Shown here: one piece after another, positions 9,601 through 16,074 of the stretch
How positions within the stretch are numbered: the stretch's first letter is position 1
Layout of the letters: every line of letters begins with the position of its first letter
Assembly: GCA_001028025.1 (NCBI GenBank)
Contig: LDAQ01000117.1
Span: forward strand, 1 to 19,573
DNA: 19,573 nucleotides
Direction of reading: 5' to 3'
DNA from: Faecalicatena fissicatena
GTDB lineage: Bacteria > Bacillota > Clostridia > Lachnospirales > Lachnospiraceae
Made by a program: the position numbers and the translations under genes
Notes under the pieces: model-generated
Told to the model about the DNA's origin: nothing
Database searches by the model: none
The model's input: the letters and a program-made list of their open reading frames with translations, nothing else

Positions 9601-9622
9601 TCGGGGTCATAATATCGCTCAT
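6617..9622 (-). CDS. ygfK: YgfK, putative selenate reductase-type flavin/Fe-S oxidoreductase
   Basis: A 1001-aa multidomain cytoplasmic redox protein. Residues 1 to about 430 form a dihydroorotate-dehydrogenase-like barrel (for example NITN/TLHGCPP-like blocks at 211-223). Next is a GltD-type region with Cys at 444, 449, 453, 492, 496 and 500, an FAD fold GGGPAG (545-550), an NAD(P) fold GGGNTA (671-676) and a VVGDGLGG flavin motif (808-815). The C-terminus holds two ferredoxin-like cysteine groups (871, 874, 878, 881, 885 and 910, 913, 916, 920). The architecture resembles dihydropyrimidine dehydrogenase, so a reductive step on a pyrimidine-like or purine ring is plausible; the selenate reductase label is historical. 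Because no FAD subunit accompanies xdh, YgfK is also a candidate electron partner. It is second in the operon, with AGGAGG upstream and a duplicated palindrome-containing leader. Confidence 0.95.
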   Translation of the reverse strand: MSDIMTPMSFGHLVDWIMTEREKSGTVFGEHAPYQADARYNRTIFGRPLETPVGPAAGPHTQLTQNIVAAYYTGSRFFELKTVQVMDGAELAACVNKPCIKADDECYNCEWSTELYVPQAMEEYIKAWFLLKVMAKEFELGSMDGFQFNISVGYDLEGIQSPKIDQFLNTMKDAKDSAIFSECKAYLLEHADRFTKVTKEDIESISSEICNSVTISTLHGCPPQEIEKIAMYLITEKGFHTFIKCNPTLLGYEFARKTMDEMGYDYVAFGDFHFRDDLQYEDAVPMLTRLMKVCEERNLEFGVKITNTFPVDVKQNELPSEEMYMSGKSLYPLSISLAAKLAEEFGGKLRISFSGGADFYNIKGIVDAGIWPVTVATTLLKPGGYQRMCQIARILETEGGTFGGVSIEGSKALAEAAKVSLHHVKAVKPLPSRKMKKEVPLLDCFVAPCKEGCPIHQDITTYLQLVNAGKYEEAMEVITEKNPLPFITGTICAHNCMSKCTRNFYEEPVHIRGMKLEAAENGYEAWLSKVTKKPLTEKKKAAVIGGGPAGMAAAYFLRRGGMEVTLFEQTDSLGGVVRHVIPEFRIAGSSIHKDAEILTAAGVDIQYNTKIESAQQLKEQGYEAVIFAVGASKPGILKLESGETMNALEFLGEFKEKDGDLDLGKHVVVIGGGNTAMDTARAAKRTKGVETVSLVYRRTKRYMPADEEELLMAVEDGVEFKELLAPVRLENGRLICRVMKLGDIDDSGRRGVTETEETREVLADTVIVAVGEKVPSELYEANGIHVNERGKAMVREDTCETNLEGIYVVGDGLGGPATVVEGIRDGRKAAEAVIGQSLAKDFDKQADEEKVYSRRGILRDTETRKTETERCLGCSTICENCVEVCPNRANIAIRVPGMAKHQIIHVDYMCNECGNCKSFCPYESAPYLDKFTLFAGEKDLEDSKNQGFAVMDREKAVCRVRYLGDTFTWTKGEETKLPEGLQQLIETVVRDYPYLLGQYVK

Positions 9623-9631
9623 TTGTGTAAA

Positions 9632-9689
9632 CCTCCTAATAATCTGAATATTCTGAAAATGGTAGGCAAAGGGGTCAGACCCCTTTGCC
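9632..9689 (-). promoter_or_regulatory. Structured ygfK leader: GGGGTCTGACCCC stem, 18-nt block and Shine-Dalgarno
   Basis: On the transcript strand a 12-bp-arm palindrome (9665-9689, one central base) containing GGGGTCTGACCCC is followed by CCATTTTCAGAATATTCA (9645-9662) and then TTAGGAGG (from 9638 downward). The same three blocks, in the same order and spacing, precede ygeW. The block contains the 8-bp palindrome GAATATTC. This could be a dispersed repeat whose edge has been captured as a leader, or a shared post-transcriptional control element. Confidence 0.7.
9665..9689. repeat. REP-like palindrome (GGGGTCAGACCCC core)
   Basis: A perfect 25-nt palindrome around a central A at 9677, with arms GGCAAAGGGGTC and GACCCCTTTGCC. 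The core recurs twice, head to head, at 14668-14711. The GGGGTCAGACCCC core looks like a repetitive extragenic palindrome; only genome-wide counting would show how often it occurs. Confidence 0.75.
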
Positions 9690-9701
9690 GCTTCACCGTA
9701 T

Positions 9702-11033
9702 CTACGCGTTGATCCTTCCCCAAAGTCCAGCCGCCGCCTGTCTGCAGTCCGCCATCACCTTAGCTTCGTCAATATGCTGCAGTTCTCTGTCCTTCATCAG
9801 GACCTTTCCGTTAGCCACTGTAGTAACTACATTCCGGCCATTCATACCGAACAGGATATGTCCGTTGCAATTGTCAGCGCAAAGTGGCGTCAGCGGATCG
9901 TAATCTACAATGATCACGTCTCCTGCCGCACCTTCCTCCAGAATGCCGAGTTTCTGCTCAAAATATCTGCCTGCGATCTGTGCATTGCCATCGAAGAGCA
10001 TCTGCGGTACCTCGCCCCATGCCGCCGTGGCATCACACAGGTGGTGTTTGTGCAAAACATTGGCTACCTTATAAGATTCTGTCATATCGTGAGTATATCC
10101 GTCCGTTCCCAGTCCGGTCAGGATCCCTCTGTGCACCAGCTCCATCGTCGGCGGACATCCGCAGGCATTGCCCATGTTCGATTCCGGATTATGTACGACC
10201 ATGGTGTTCGTATCTTTGATCAGATCCATCTCATGCCCGTTGATGTAGATGCAGTGCCCGAGCAGGGTCTTCTCTCCCAGAATGTTCCAGTCCATCAGCC
10301 TGTCTACGATTCGTTTCCCGTAATGCTTCAGGCAGTGGTGCAGATCCTCAATCCCCTCTGCAACATGAATGTGGTATCCCGCGCCGTCAGGTTTGTTCGC
10401 CGCCGCCAGTTCCATTGTTTCATCCGAAATAGTAAACTGTGCGTGCATTCCCATCATCCCGGCTATCATTCCGCTGCCGTCCTGCTGCGCGTAACGGATA
10501 AATTCTGCATTCTCCATCACAGAGTCCCGCGCTTTGTCCATGCCGTCCCTGTCTGATATCTCATAGCAGAGGCAGGAACGAACGCCGGTCTCCTTGGCCG
10601 CTTTTTCTATATGGAACAGAGAACCCCTGATGGAACCGAAGCTGGCGTGGTGGTCAAATATGGTGGTGACACCATTCTTGATACAATCAATATACGTCGC
10701 CATGGCACTCAAATATGTATCCTGCAGTGTAAGATTCCTGTCGATTGTCCACCACATGCCGTCCAGGATATCCAGAAAGCCTTTCGGGTCATATCCTTTT
10801 ACGGAAAGTCCTCTTGCAAAAGAACTGTAAATATGTTCGTGCGCATTAATAAATGCCGGCATAATCACTTTTCCTCCGGCATCAATAAATTCAGCATCCG
10901 GATATGCTGCCCTGACCTCTTCAAGGCTTCCCACTTTTTGAATGGTACATCCCTCAATCGCCACAGCGCCGTTTTCCAGATACGGATTCTTCTCATCACG
11001 TGTGATTACCCTGCCATTTCCTAAAATAAGCAT
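9702..11033 (-). CDS. ssnA: SsnA, putative aminohydrolase of selenium/purine metabolism
   Basis: A 443-aa amidohydrolase-superfamily enzyme of the SsnA family, related to guanine deaminase, chlorohydrolase and cytosine deaminase-type enzymes. Metal ligands are visible as HEH (H65, H67), H223 within YHIHVAEG, H260 and D311 in GLGTDGY, a mononuclear-metal pattern. It probably deaminates or hydrolyses a purine-derived ring. The precise substrate has not been assigned by sequence. It is the first gene of the leftward operon, preceded by AAGGAG about nine bases from the ATG and by a divergent promoter region of about 280 bp. Only the REP-like leader separates it from ygfK. Start choice is firm because the Shine-Dalgarno is well placed. 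Confidence 0.93.
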   Translation of the reverse strand: MLILGNGRVITRDEKNPYLENGAVAIEGCTIQKVGSLEEVRAAYPDAEFIDAGGKVIMPAFINAHEHIYSSFARGLSVKGYDPKGFLDILDGMWWTIDRNLTLQDTYLSAMATYIDCIKNGVTTIFDHHASFGSIRGSLFHIEKAAKETGVRSCLCYEISDRDGMDKARDSVMENAEFIRYAQQDGSGMIAGMMGMHAQFTISDETMELAAANKPDGAGYHIHVAEGIEDLHHCLKHYGKRIVDRLMDWNILGEKTLLGHCIYINGHEMDLIKDTNTMVVHNPESNMGNACGCPPTMELVHRGILTGLGTDGYTHDMTESYKVANVLHKHHLCDATAAWGEVPQMLFDGNAQIAGRYFEQKLGILEEGAAGDVIIVDYDPLTPLCADNCNGHILFGMNGRNVVTTVANGKVLMKDRELQHIDEAKVMADCRQAAAGLWGRINA

Positions 11034-11211
11034 ACTATTCGTCTCCTTTTCTTTTTGAAATAGTCCAAAGATTCCCGGTGCAGATCACCGCGTATACAAA
11101 TTCTACAAGGGGGTTCTATTCCTTGCACGTCGCACTATATTTTGTATATTCTTTTGTAAAAACAGGCCTTGCTTTTCGCACAGATTTTTTTGGACTGCTT
11201 TTGTTGTATAT

Positions 11212-11240
11212 AGAATACCATTAATATAAGATAATTGCAA
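11212..11240 (-). promoter_or_regulatory. Predicted sigma-A-like promoter for ssnA operon
   Basis: Read leftward, TTGCAA (11240-11235), a 17-bp spacer and TATTCT (11217-11212) give a reasonable housekeeping promoter and a leader of about 170 nt before ssnA. A weaker alternative lies closer to the gene (TTTACA with TATAGT, 15-bp spacing, near 11140-11165). The assignment rests on sequence match only. Confidence 0.45.
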
Positions 11241-11258
11241 TACAAATACTTAAAAATA

Positions 11259-11273
11259 TTTAGGTAACCTAAA
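11259..11273. promoter_or_regulatory. Palindromic operator candidate midway between divergent promoters
   Basis: TTTAGGT-A-ACCTAAA is a perfect 7-bp-arm palindrome around A11266, with further imperfect symmetry in the flanking A/T tracts. Its centre is 26 bp from the start of the rightward -35 (11292) and 26 bp from the upstream edge of the leftward -35 (11240). That places it near -60 for both promoters, where activators commonly bind. The adjacent DauR-like regulator is the obvious candidate ligand. Confidence 0.5.
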
Positions 11274-11291
11274 AAATTTTTAGAAAAAGTA

Positions 11292-11319
11292 TTGATTTAA
11301 TTTTTTTTTATGCTATGAT
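11292..11319 (+). promoter_or_regulatory. Predicted promoter of the regulator/ygeX operon, extended -10
   Basis: TTGATT (11292-11297), a 16-bp spacer and TATGAT (11314-11319) preceded by TG at 11311-11312 form an extended -10 sigma-A promoter. The upstream region is a strong A/T tract. Transcription would begin near 11326, so the in-frame ATG at 11315 lies inside the -10 box and cannot be the translation start of this transcript. Confidence 0.6.
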
Positions 11320-11383
11320 GAGTTTAGAAGCAAAAAGTTTTCGGGAAAAATTCCCAGACTCACACACGAAAGGAATGGTGACT

Positions 11384-12031
11384 TTGAGCCAGAAATTAGA
11401 CTTATTAAAACAGATCGCACACGGCCTCTCCGTACAGTTTGGCAGTTCATGCGAGATTGTCATTCACGATCTGAGAAAGAAAGAACTGGAAAGCTCCATT
11501 GTCTATATCGAGAATGGGCATATTTCCAACAGAAAGCTGGGCGACGGGCCTTCCAGCGTGGTACTTGAAACGCTGAGCCGGGATCCGTCACAGATTCAGG
11601 ACCGTCTCTCCTATCTCACCAAGACAGAAGACGGAAGGATACTCAAATCCAGTACCATGTACATCAGAGATGATGATGACAGCATTGCTTACATATTTTC
11701 TCTTAACTATGACATCACCTCACTGCTTACCATCGAATCCGCTATCCATTCATTAATCAGCACTGAAAACAAAAAGGAACAGGAAACTGAAAACAACCAG
11801 CCACAAAAAATCACCCACAATGTAAATGAGTTGCTGGACACCCTGATCGAACAGGCGCTTGCACTCGTTGGCAAACCGGTTGCTTTAATGAATAAGGATG
11901 ACAAGGTCGCAGTTGTACATTACCTGAACAACGCCGGCGCTTTTCTCATCACCAAATCCGGAGACAAAGTAGCTTCTCTTTTGGGAATTTCAAAATTCAC
12001 ACTCTATAGTTACATGGACGCAGGCAAATAG
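11384..12031 (+). CDS. YheO/DauR-like PAS-HTH transcriptional regulator
   Basis: About 215 aa. The N-terminal 115 or so residues match a YheO-like PAS sensor domain (for example SSCEIVIHDL and ENGHISNRKLGDGPSS). The last 65 or so residues are a helix-turn-helix domain of the DauR type (LLGISKFTLYSYMD). I infer that it senses a pathway metabolite and controls both divergent operons. Start choice: GAAAGGA at 11368-11374 is nine bases before TTG 11384 but directly abuts ATG 11375 and is three bases from GTG 11378. An upstream in-frame ATG at 11315 lies in the -10 box. The protein may therefore be 215, 217 or 218 aa. It is followed 21 nt later by ygeX, probably on the same transcript. E. coli uses a different regulator class (sigma-54-dependent YgeV) next to its cluster. 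Confidence 0.85.
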   Translation: MSQKLDLLKQIAHGLSVQFGSSCEIVIHDLRKKELESSIVYIENGHISNRKLGDGPSSVVLETLSRDPSQIQDRLSYLTKTEDGRILKSSTMYIRDDDDSIAYIFSLNYDITSLLTIESAIHSLISTENKKEQETENNQPQKITHNVNELLDTLIEQALALVGKPVALMNKDDKVAVVHYLNNAGAFLITKSGDKVASLLGISKFTLYSYMDAGK

Positions 12032-12052
12032 TTAGAAGGAGGTTTTTCACAC

Positions 12053-13258
12053 ATGGAAACAATCAAATGGGCAGTAAACCGTATGCCTAAAACAGACGAT
12101 GCACAACTGAAGGTTATGGCGCTTAGCGAGGTAGAAAAAGCTCGGGCCTTTCATGAAAGCTTTCCACAGTACAGCATCACCCCGCTTGCCAGACTGGATA
12201 AGATGGCAGACAGACTGGGATTAAAGGAAGTATACGTGAAGGATGAATCTTACCGGTTCGGCCTGAATGCTTTCAAAGTACTGGGAGGCTCTTTCGCAAT
12301 GGCACGCTACATAGCGGGGCAGGTTGGTAAGGATGTTTCCGAACTCCCTTATCAGGTGCTGACTTCCGAAGAACTGAAAAAGGAATTCGGTCAGGCCACC
12401 TTCTTCACAGCCACAGACGGGAATCACGGTCGCGGTGTTGCATGGGCAGCCAATAAGCTGGGACAAAAATCAGTAGTACTGATGCCCAAGGGAACGACAC
12501 AGACCCGTCTCAATAACATACTTGCCGAAGGCGCACAGGCAACTATAGAGGAATACAATTATGATGAATGTGTGCGCATGGCCGCAGACATGGCAACAAA
12601 GACCGAAAACGGCATTATGGTACAGGATACTGCATGGGACGGCTATGAGGAGATCCCGGCGTGGATCATGCAGGGATACGGAACCATGGCAATGGAAGCC
12701 AATGAACAGCTGAAGGAATACGGCTGCGGAAGACCCACCCATGTATTTATCCAGGCAGGGGTAGGATCTCTGGCAGGGGCTGTACAGGGCTACTTTGCAA
12801 ACCGCTATCCGGAGAATCCGCCAAAAGTGATCGTAGTGGAAGCCGAAGCCGCTGCCTGCCTTTACAAAGGCGCATCACTGGGAGACGGAAGCATCCAGAT
12901 CGTGGACGGGGATATGGTAACTATCATGGCCGGGCTGGCCTGCGGAGAGCCGAACACCATCTCCTGGGATATCCTGAAAAACCATGTGGATACTTTTATT
13001 GCAGCGCCGGACTGGGTAGCCGCAAGAGGCATGCGTATGCTGGCAGCTCCGGTGAAGGGAGATGCACCAGTTACTTCCGGAGAATCAGGAGCCGCACCGT
13101 TCGGCACACTGGCATGCATCATGTGTATGGATGAATACAAAGAATTAAGAGCGCATCTTGGACTGGACGAAAACTCCAGAGTCCTCCTCTTCTCCACAGA
13201 GGGAGATACAGATCCTCAGAGATATGAATCCATCGTCTGGGGCGGGAACGACCGCTAA
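12053..13258 (+). CDS. ygeX: 2,3-diaminopropionate ammonia-lyase (PLP enzyme)
   Basis: A 401-aa fold-type II PLP enzyme that splits 2,3-diaminopropionate into pyruvate and two ammonia via a 2-aminoacrylate intermediate. The PLP lysine is K75 in NAFKVLGGS, the second conserved active-site block is TDGNHGRG (121-128, including D122), and the phosphate-binding glycine loop is GVGSLAGAV (236-244). Length matches the family (about 400 aa). AAGGAGG lies upstream, 21 nt after the regulator stop. Together with ygeY, ygeW, arcC and ridA it forms the late part of the pathway, turning a carbamoylated diaminopropionate-type intermediate into pyruvate, ammonia and ATP (inferred). Confidence 0.95.
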   Translation: METIKWAVNRMPKTDDAQLKVMALSEVEKARAFHESFPQYSITPLARLDKMADRLGLKEVYVKDESYRFGLNAFKVLGGSFAMARYIAGQVGKDVSELPYQVLTSEELKKEFGQATFFTATDGNHGRGVAWAANKLGQKSVVLMPKGTTQTRLNNILAEGAQATIEEYNYDECVRMAADMATKTENGIMVQDTAWDGYEEIPAWIMQGYGTMAMEANEQLKEYGCGRPTHVFIQAGVGSLAGAVQGYFANRYPENPPKVIVVEAEAAACLYKGASLGDGSIQIVDGDMVTIMAGLACGEPNTISWDILKNHVDTFIAAPDWVAARGMRMLAAPVKGDAPVTSGESGAAPFGTLACIMCMDEYKELRAHLGLDENSRVLLFSTEGDTDPQRYESIVWGGNDR

Positions 13259-13342
13259 GCAGCGTGATATTAAGCTGATTAATTATTAAGGATACAGAGC
13301 ATTTAACATAAATATTTTATATTCTAAAAAGGAGAGGTAATA

Positions 13343-14653
13343 ATGGACTTTAACAAAATCAAAGAAGCTGCACAAGGTTATCAGGCTGACATGACCAAAT
13401 TTTTGAGGGACATCGTAAAATTCCCGGGCGAGAGCTGTGATGAGAAGGCGCATATCGAACGTATTGCCGAAGAGATGAGGCATCTCGGTTTCGACAAGGT
13501 TGAGATCGATCCTCAGGGTAATGTTCTCGGCTACATGGGAACAGGCGAGAAAATCATCGGGTTCGATGCCCACATTGATACCGTAGGAATCGGCAATATC
13601 GAAAACTGGACTTTTGATCCATACGAAGGGTATGAAAACGACGAAGAAATTGGCGGCCGCGGTGTTTCCGACCAGTGCGGCGGTATTGTTTCCGCAGTAT
13701 ACGGTGCCAAAATCATGAAAGACCTTGGTCTGCTGAGCGATAAATACACAGTACTCGTAACCGGAACGGTTCAGGAAGAAGACTGTGACGGACTCTGCTG
13801 GCAGTATATTATCAACGAAGATAAGGTCCGCCCTGAATTCGTTGTATCTACAGAGCCTACAGACGGCGGGATCTACCGTGGACAGCGCGGGCGCATGGAG
13901 ATCCGCGTAGATGTCAAAGGTGTTTCCTGCCACGGTTCCGCTCCGGAACGCGGTGACAATGCCATCTACAAGATGGCTGATATCCTGCAGGATGTCCGTG
14001 CATTAAATGAAAACGACGCAGAGGAAGGCACCGAGGTCAAAGGCCTCGTGAAGATGCTGGATGAGAAGTTCAACCCGGAATGGAAAGAAGCACGTTTCCT
14101 GGGCAGAGGAACTGTCACCACATCTGAGATCTTCTTCACCTCCCCAAGCCGCTGTGCAGTAGCAGACTCCTGTTCCGTATCTTTGGACCGCCGCATGACA
14201 GCAGGCGAGACATGGGAAAGCTGCCTGGATGAGATCCGGGCTCTTCCAAGCGTAAAAAAATACGGCGAGGACGTAAAAGTTTCCATGTACAACTACGACA
14301 GACCATCCTACACAGGACTTACCTACCCGATCGAGTGCTATTTCCCGACCTGGGTAATCCCGGAGGACCACGCAGTAACAAAGGCACTCGAGGAAGCATA
14401 CACCAGTCTCTACGGCGAATCCAGAATCGGAACCGCTGAGACTGAAGCAATGAGAAAAGCCCGTCCGTTGACCGACAAATGGACTTTCTCGACAAATGGC
14501 GTTTCCATTATGGGAAGAAACGGAATCCCATGTATCGGATTCGGACCTGGCGCAGAGGCTCAGGCTCACGCTCCGAACGAAAAGACATGGAAAGCAGACC
14601 TCGTAGTATGCGCTGCAGTATACGCTGCACTGCCGACACTTTATTGCAAATAA
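13343..14653 (+). CDS. ygeY: YgeY, M20-family metallohydrolase of selenium/purine clusters
   Basis: A 436-aa M20/ArgE/DapE-type zinc hydrolase. Metal and catalytic residues are visible: H77 and D79 in HIDT, D110 in SDQCGG, E145-E146 in QEED, E171 in STEP and H409 near the C-terminus. The dimerisation lid block HGSAPERGDNAIYKMA lies around 195-210. Family members cleave amide, N-acyl or N-carbamoyl bonds; the natural substrate of YgeY is not established by homology. Here it sits between ygeX and ygeW, suggesting that it hydrolyses a ureido or amide intermediate. GGAGAGG is suitably placed upstream. The 84-bp gap after ygeX is A/T-rich with no clear terminator. Confidence 0.93.
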   Translation: MDFNKIKEAAQGYQADMTKFLRDIVKFPGESCDEKAHIERIAEEMRHLGFDKVEIDPQGNVLGYMGTGEKIIGFDAHIDTVGIGNIENWTFDPYEGYENDEEIGGRGVSDQCGGIVSAVYGAKIMKDLGLLSDKYTVLVTGTVQEEDCDGLCWQYIINEDKVRPEFVVSTEPTDGGIYRGQRGRMEIRVDVKGVSCHGSAPERGDNAIYKMADILQDVRALNENDAEEGTEVKGLVKMLDEKFNPEWKEARFLGRGTVTTSEIFFTSPSRCAVADSCSVSLDRRMTAGETWESCLDEIRALPSVKKYGEDVKVSMYNYDRPSYTGLTYPIECYFPTWVIPEDHAVTKALEEAYTSLYGESRIGTAETEAMRKARPLTDKWTFSTNGVSIMGRNGIPCIGFGPGAEAQAHAPNEKTWKADLVVCAAVYAALPTLYCK

Positions 14654-14667
14654 TTTAACAAACAGGT

Positions 14668-14711
14668 GCAAGGGGGTCAGACCCCTCTGCAGAGGGGTCT
14701 GACCCCCTTGC
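14668..14711. repeat. 44-bp perfect palindrome made of two head-to-head REP-like units
   Basis: The sequence is its own reverse complement around CTGCAG (centre 14689.5). Each half contains a GGGGTCAGACCCC-type palindrome, so it can fold as one long 22-bp hairpin or as two adjacent small hairpins. It begins 15 nt after the ygeY stop and precedes the ygeW Shine-Dalgarno, within a transcript that presumably continues. No T tract follows immediately, so it is more likely a stability or processing element than a terminator. Confidence 0.85.
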
Positions 14712-14746
14712 GCTCCATTTTCAGAATATTCACAAAATTAGGAGGA
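14694..14746 (+). promoter_or_regulatory. Structured ygeW leader matching the ygfK leader
   Basis: GGGGTCTGACCCC (14694-14706), eight bases, CCATTTTCAGAATATTCA (14715-14732), six bases and TAGGAGG are collinear without gaps with the leader of ygfK on the other strand. By hand alignment 45 of 52 positions match from the stem to the Shine-Dalgarno. An in-frame ATG at 14666 upstream translates this palindrome and is not a credible start. Confidence 0.7.
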
Positions 14747-14755
14747 TTTTATAAT

Positions 14756-15949
14756 ATGAAAACATTACAGGATTACATTGATAAGCTGAACGCACTGAAC
14801 TTTAAGGAGATGTACAACGGAGACTTTTTCCTGACATGGGAGAAGACAGACGATGAACTGGAAGCAGTATTCACACTGGCTGATGCGCTTCGCTTCATGA
14901 GAGAAAACAATATCTCCACAAAGGTATTCGAGAGTGGCCTTGGTATCTCTCTTTTCCGTGACAATTCCACACGTACACGTTTCTCTTTTGCTTCTGCCTG
15001 CAACCTGCTGGGACTGGAAGTTCAGGATCTGGACGAAGGAAAATCTCAGGTGGCACACGGTGAGACCGTCCGTGAGACAGCAAACATGATCTCCTTTATG
15101 GCTGACGTTATCGGTATCCGCGATGACATGTACATCGGCAAGGGAAATGCTTATATGCACGAAGTTGTTGACTCTGTAACACAGGGAAAGAAGGACGGCA
15201 TCCTGGAGCAGAAACCGACGCTTGTCAATCTGCAGTGTGACATCGACCACCCGACCCAGGCTATGGCAGATATGCTTCACATCATCCATCAGTTCGGCGG
15301 CGTTGAAAATCTCAAAGGCAAGAAACTGGCTATGACATGGGCTTACTCTCCTTCTTACGGAAAACCATTGTCCGTACCGCAGGGAATCATCGGTCTGATG
15401 ACACGTTTCGGAATGGACGTTGTTCTGGCTCATCCGGAGGGATATGAGGTATTCCCGGAAGTGGAAGCAGTTGCTGCTGATAATGCAAATAAATCCGGCG
15501 GTACATTTACAAAAACAAATGATATGGCTGAGGCGTTCAAGGATGCAGACATCGTATATCCTAAGAGCTGGGCTCCATTCGCAGCCATGGAAAAACGTAC
15601 TGACCTTTATGGAAACGGTGATTTTGAAGGCATCGACAAACTGGAAAAAGAACTGCTTGCACAGAATGCAGAGCACAAAGACTGGGCCTGCACGGAAGAG
15701 CTTATGGCGACAACAAAAGATGGCAAGGCACTCTACATGCACTGCCTGCCTGCCGACATTACCGGTGTAAGCTGCGAAACAGGAGAAGTGGATGCAAGCG
15801 TATTCGACCGCTACAGAGATCCTCTTTATAAAGAAGCAAGCTACAAACCGTACATCATCGCAGCCATGATCTTCCTCGCTAAGTTCGCGGATCCTGCTGA
15901 TGTTTTAAAGAAACTCGAAGAAAAAGGAACACCAAGAGTTTTCAAGTAA
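14756..15949 (+). CDS. ygeW: YgeW, knotted carbamoyltransferase-like protein
   Basis: A 397-aa member of the aspartate/ornithine carbamoyltransferase superfamily. Carbamoyl-phosphate binding motifs are visible: STRTR (71-75), HPTQAMAD (165-172) and HCLPAD (329-334). The family was known structurally as an orphan transcarbamylase and is linked genetically to purine or urate use. In this operon the likely direction is catabolic: phosphorolysis of a carbamoylated amino acid to carbamoyl phosphate, which ArcC then uses to make ATP (inference). AGGAGG at 14740-14745 fixes the start at 14756. An upstream extension to 14666 would read through a palindromic repeat and has no ribosome binding site. 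Confidence 0.94.
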   Translation: MKTLQDYIDKLNALNFKEMYNGDFFLTWEKTDDELEAVFTLADALRFMRENNISTKVFESGLGISLFRDNSTRTRFSFASACNLLGLEVQDLDEGKSQVAHGETVRETANMISFMADVIGIRDDMYIGKGNAYMHEVVDSVTQGKKDGILEQKPTLVNLQCDIDHPTQAMADMLHIIHQFGGVENLKGKKLAMTWAYSPSYGKPLSVPQGIIGLMTRFGMDVVLAHPEGYEVFPEVEAVAADNANKSGGTFTKTNDMAEAFKDADIVYPKSWAPFAAMEKRTDLYGNGDFEGIDKLEKELLAQNAEHKDWACTEELMATTKDGKALYMHCLPADITGVSCETGEVDASVFDRYRDPLYKEASYKPYIIAAMIFLAKFADPADVLKKLEEKGTPRVFK

Positions 15950-16036
15950 ACTCTCCCCGCATCAGGCTGCCGGGAATCGAACAGGCAGCACAGCGGGCTA
16001 TCACAGACATGAAATGTAGCATACGCAGAGAAAAAC

Positions 16037-16045
16037 TGGTATGAT
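16037..16045 (+). promoter_or_regulatory. Possible internal promoter before ridA (extended -10)
   Basis: TGGTATGAT matches an extended -10 (TGnTATGAT), the same form as the regulator promoter, and lies 30 nt before ridA within a 125-bp gap. No good -35 is visible 17 bp upstream (TAGCAT). A 6-bp GGCTGC-type hairpin (GCTGCC/GGCAGC, about 15967-15990) lies earlier in the gap. It may provide extra expression of ridA, arcC and the permease. Confidence 0.3.
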
Positions 16046-16074
16046 AAAAAGAAAAACATTAGGAGGTATTTGAC

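Noticed and set aside
11034..11314. Purine, xanthine or molybdenum-cofactor riboswitch in the divergent leader
   Set aside because: I looked for conserved purine-riboswitch core blocks and similar motifs on both strands and saw none. The region is mostly A/T-rich promoter sequence.
14666..14755. N-terminal extension of YgeW from an ATG at 14666
   Set aside because: It translates the 44-bp palindrome, has no Shine-Dalgarno, and the ATG at 14756 has AGGAGG at ideal spacing and gives the family length.
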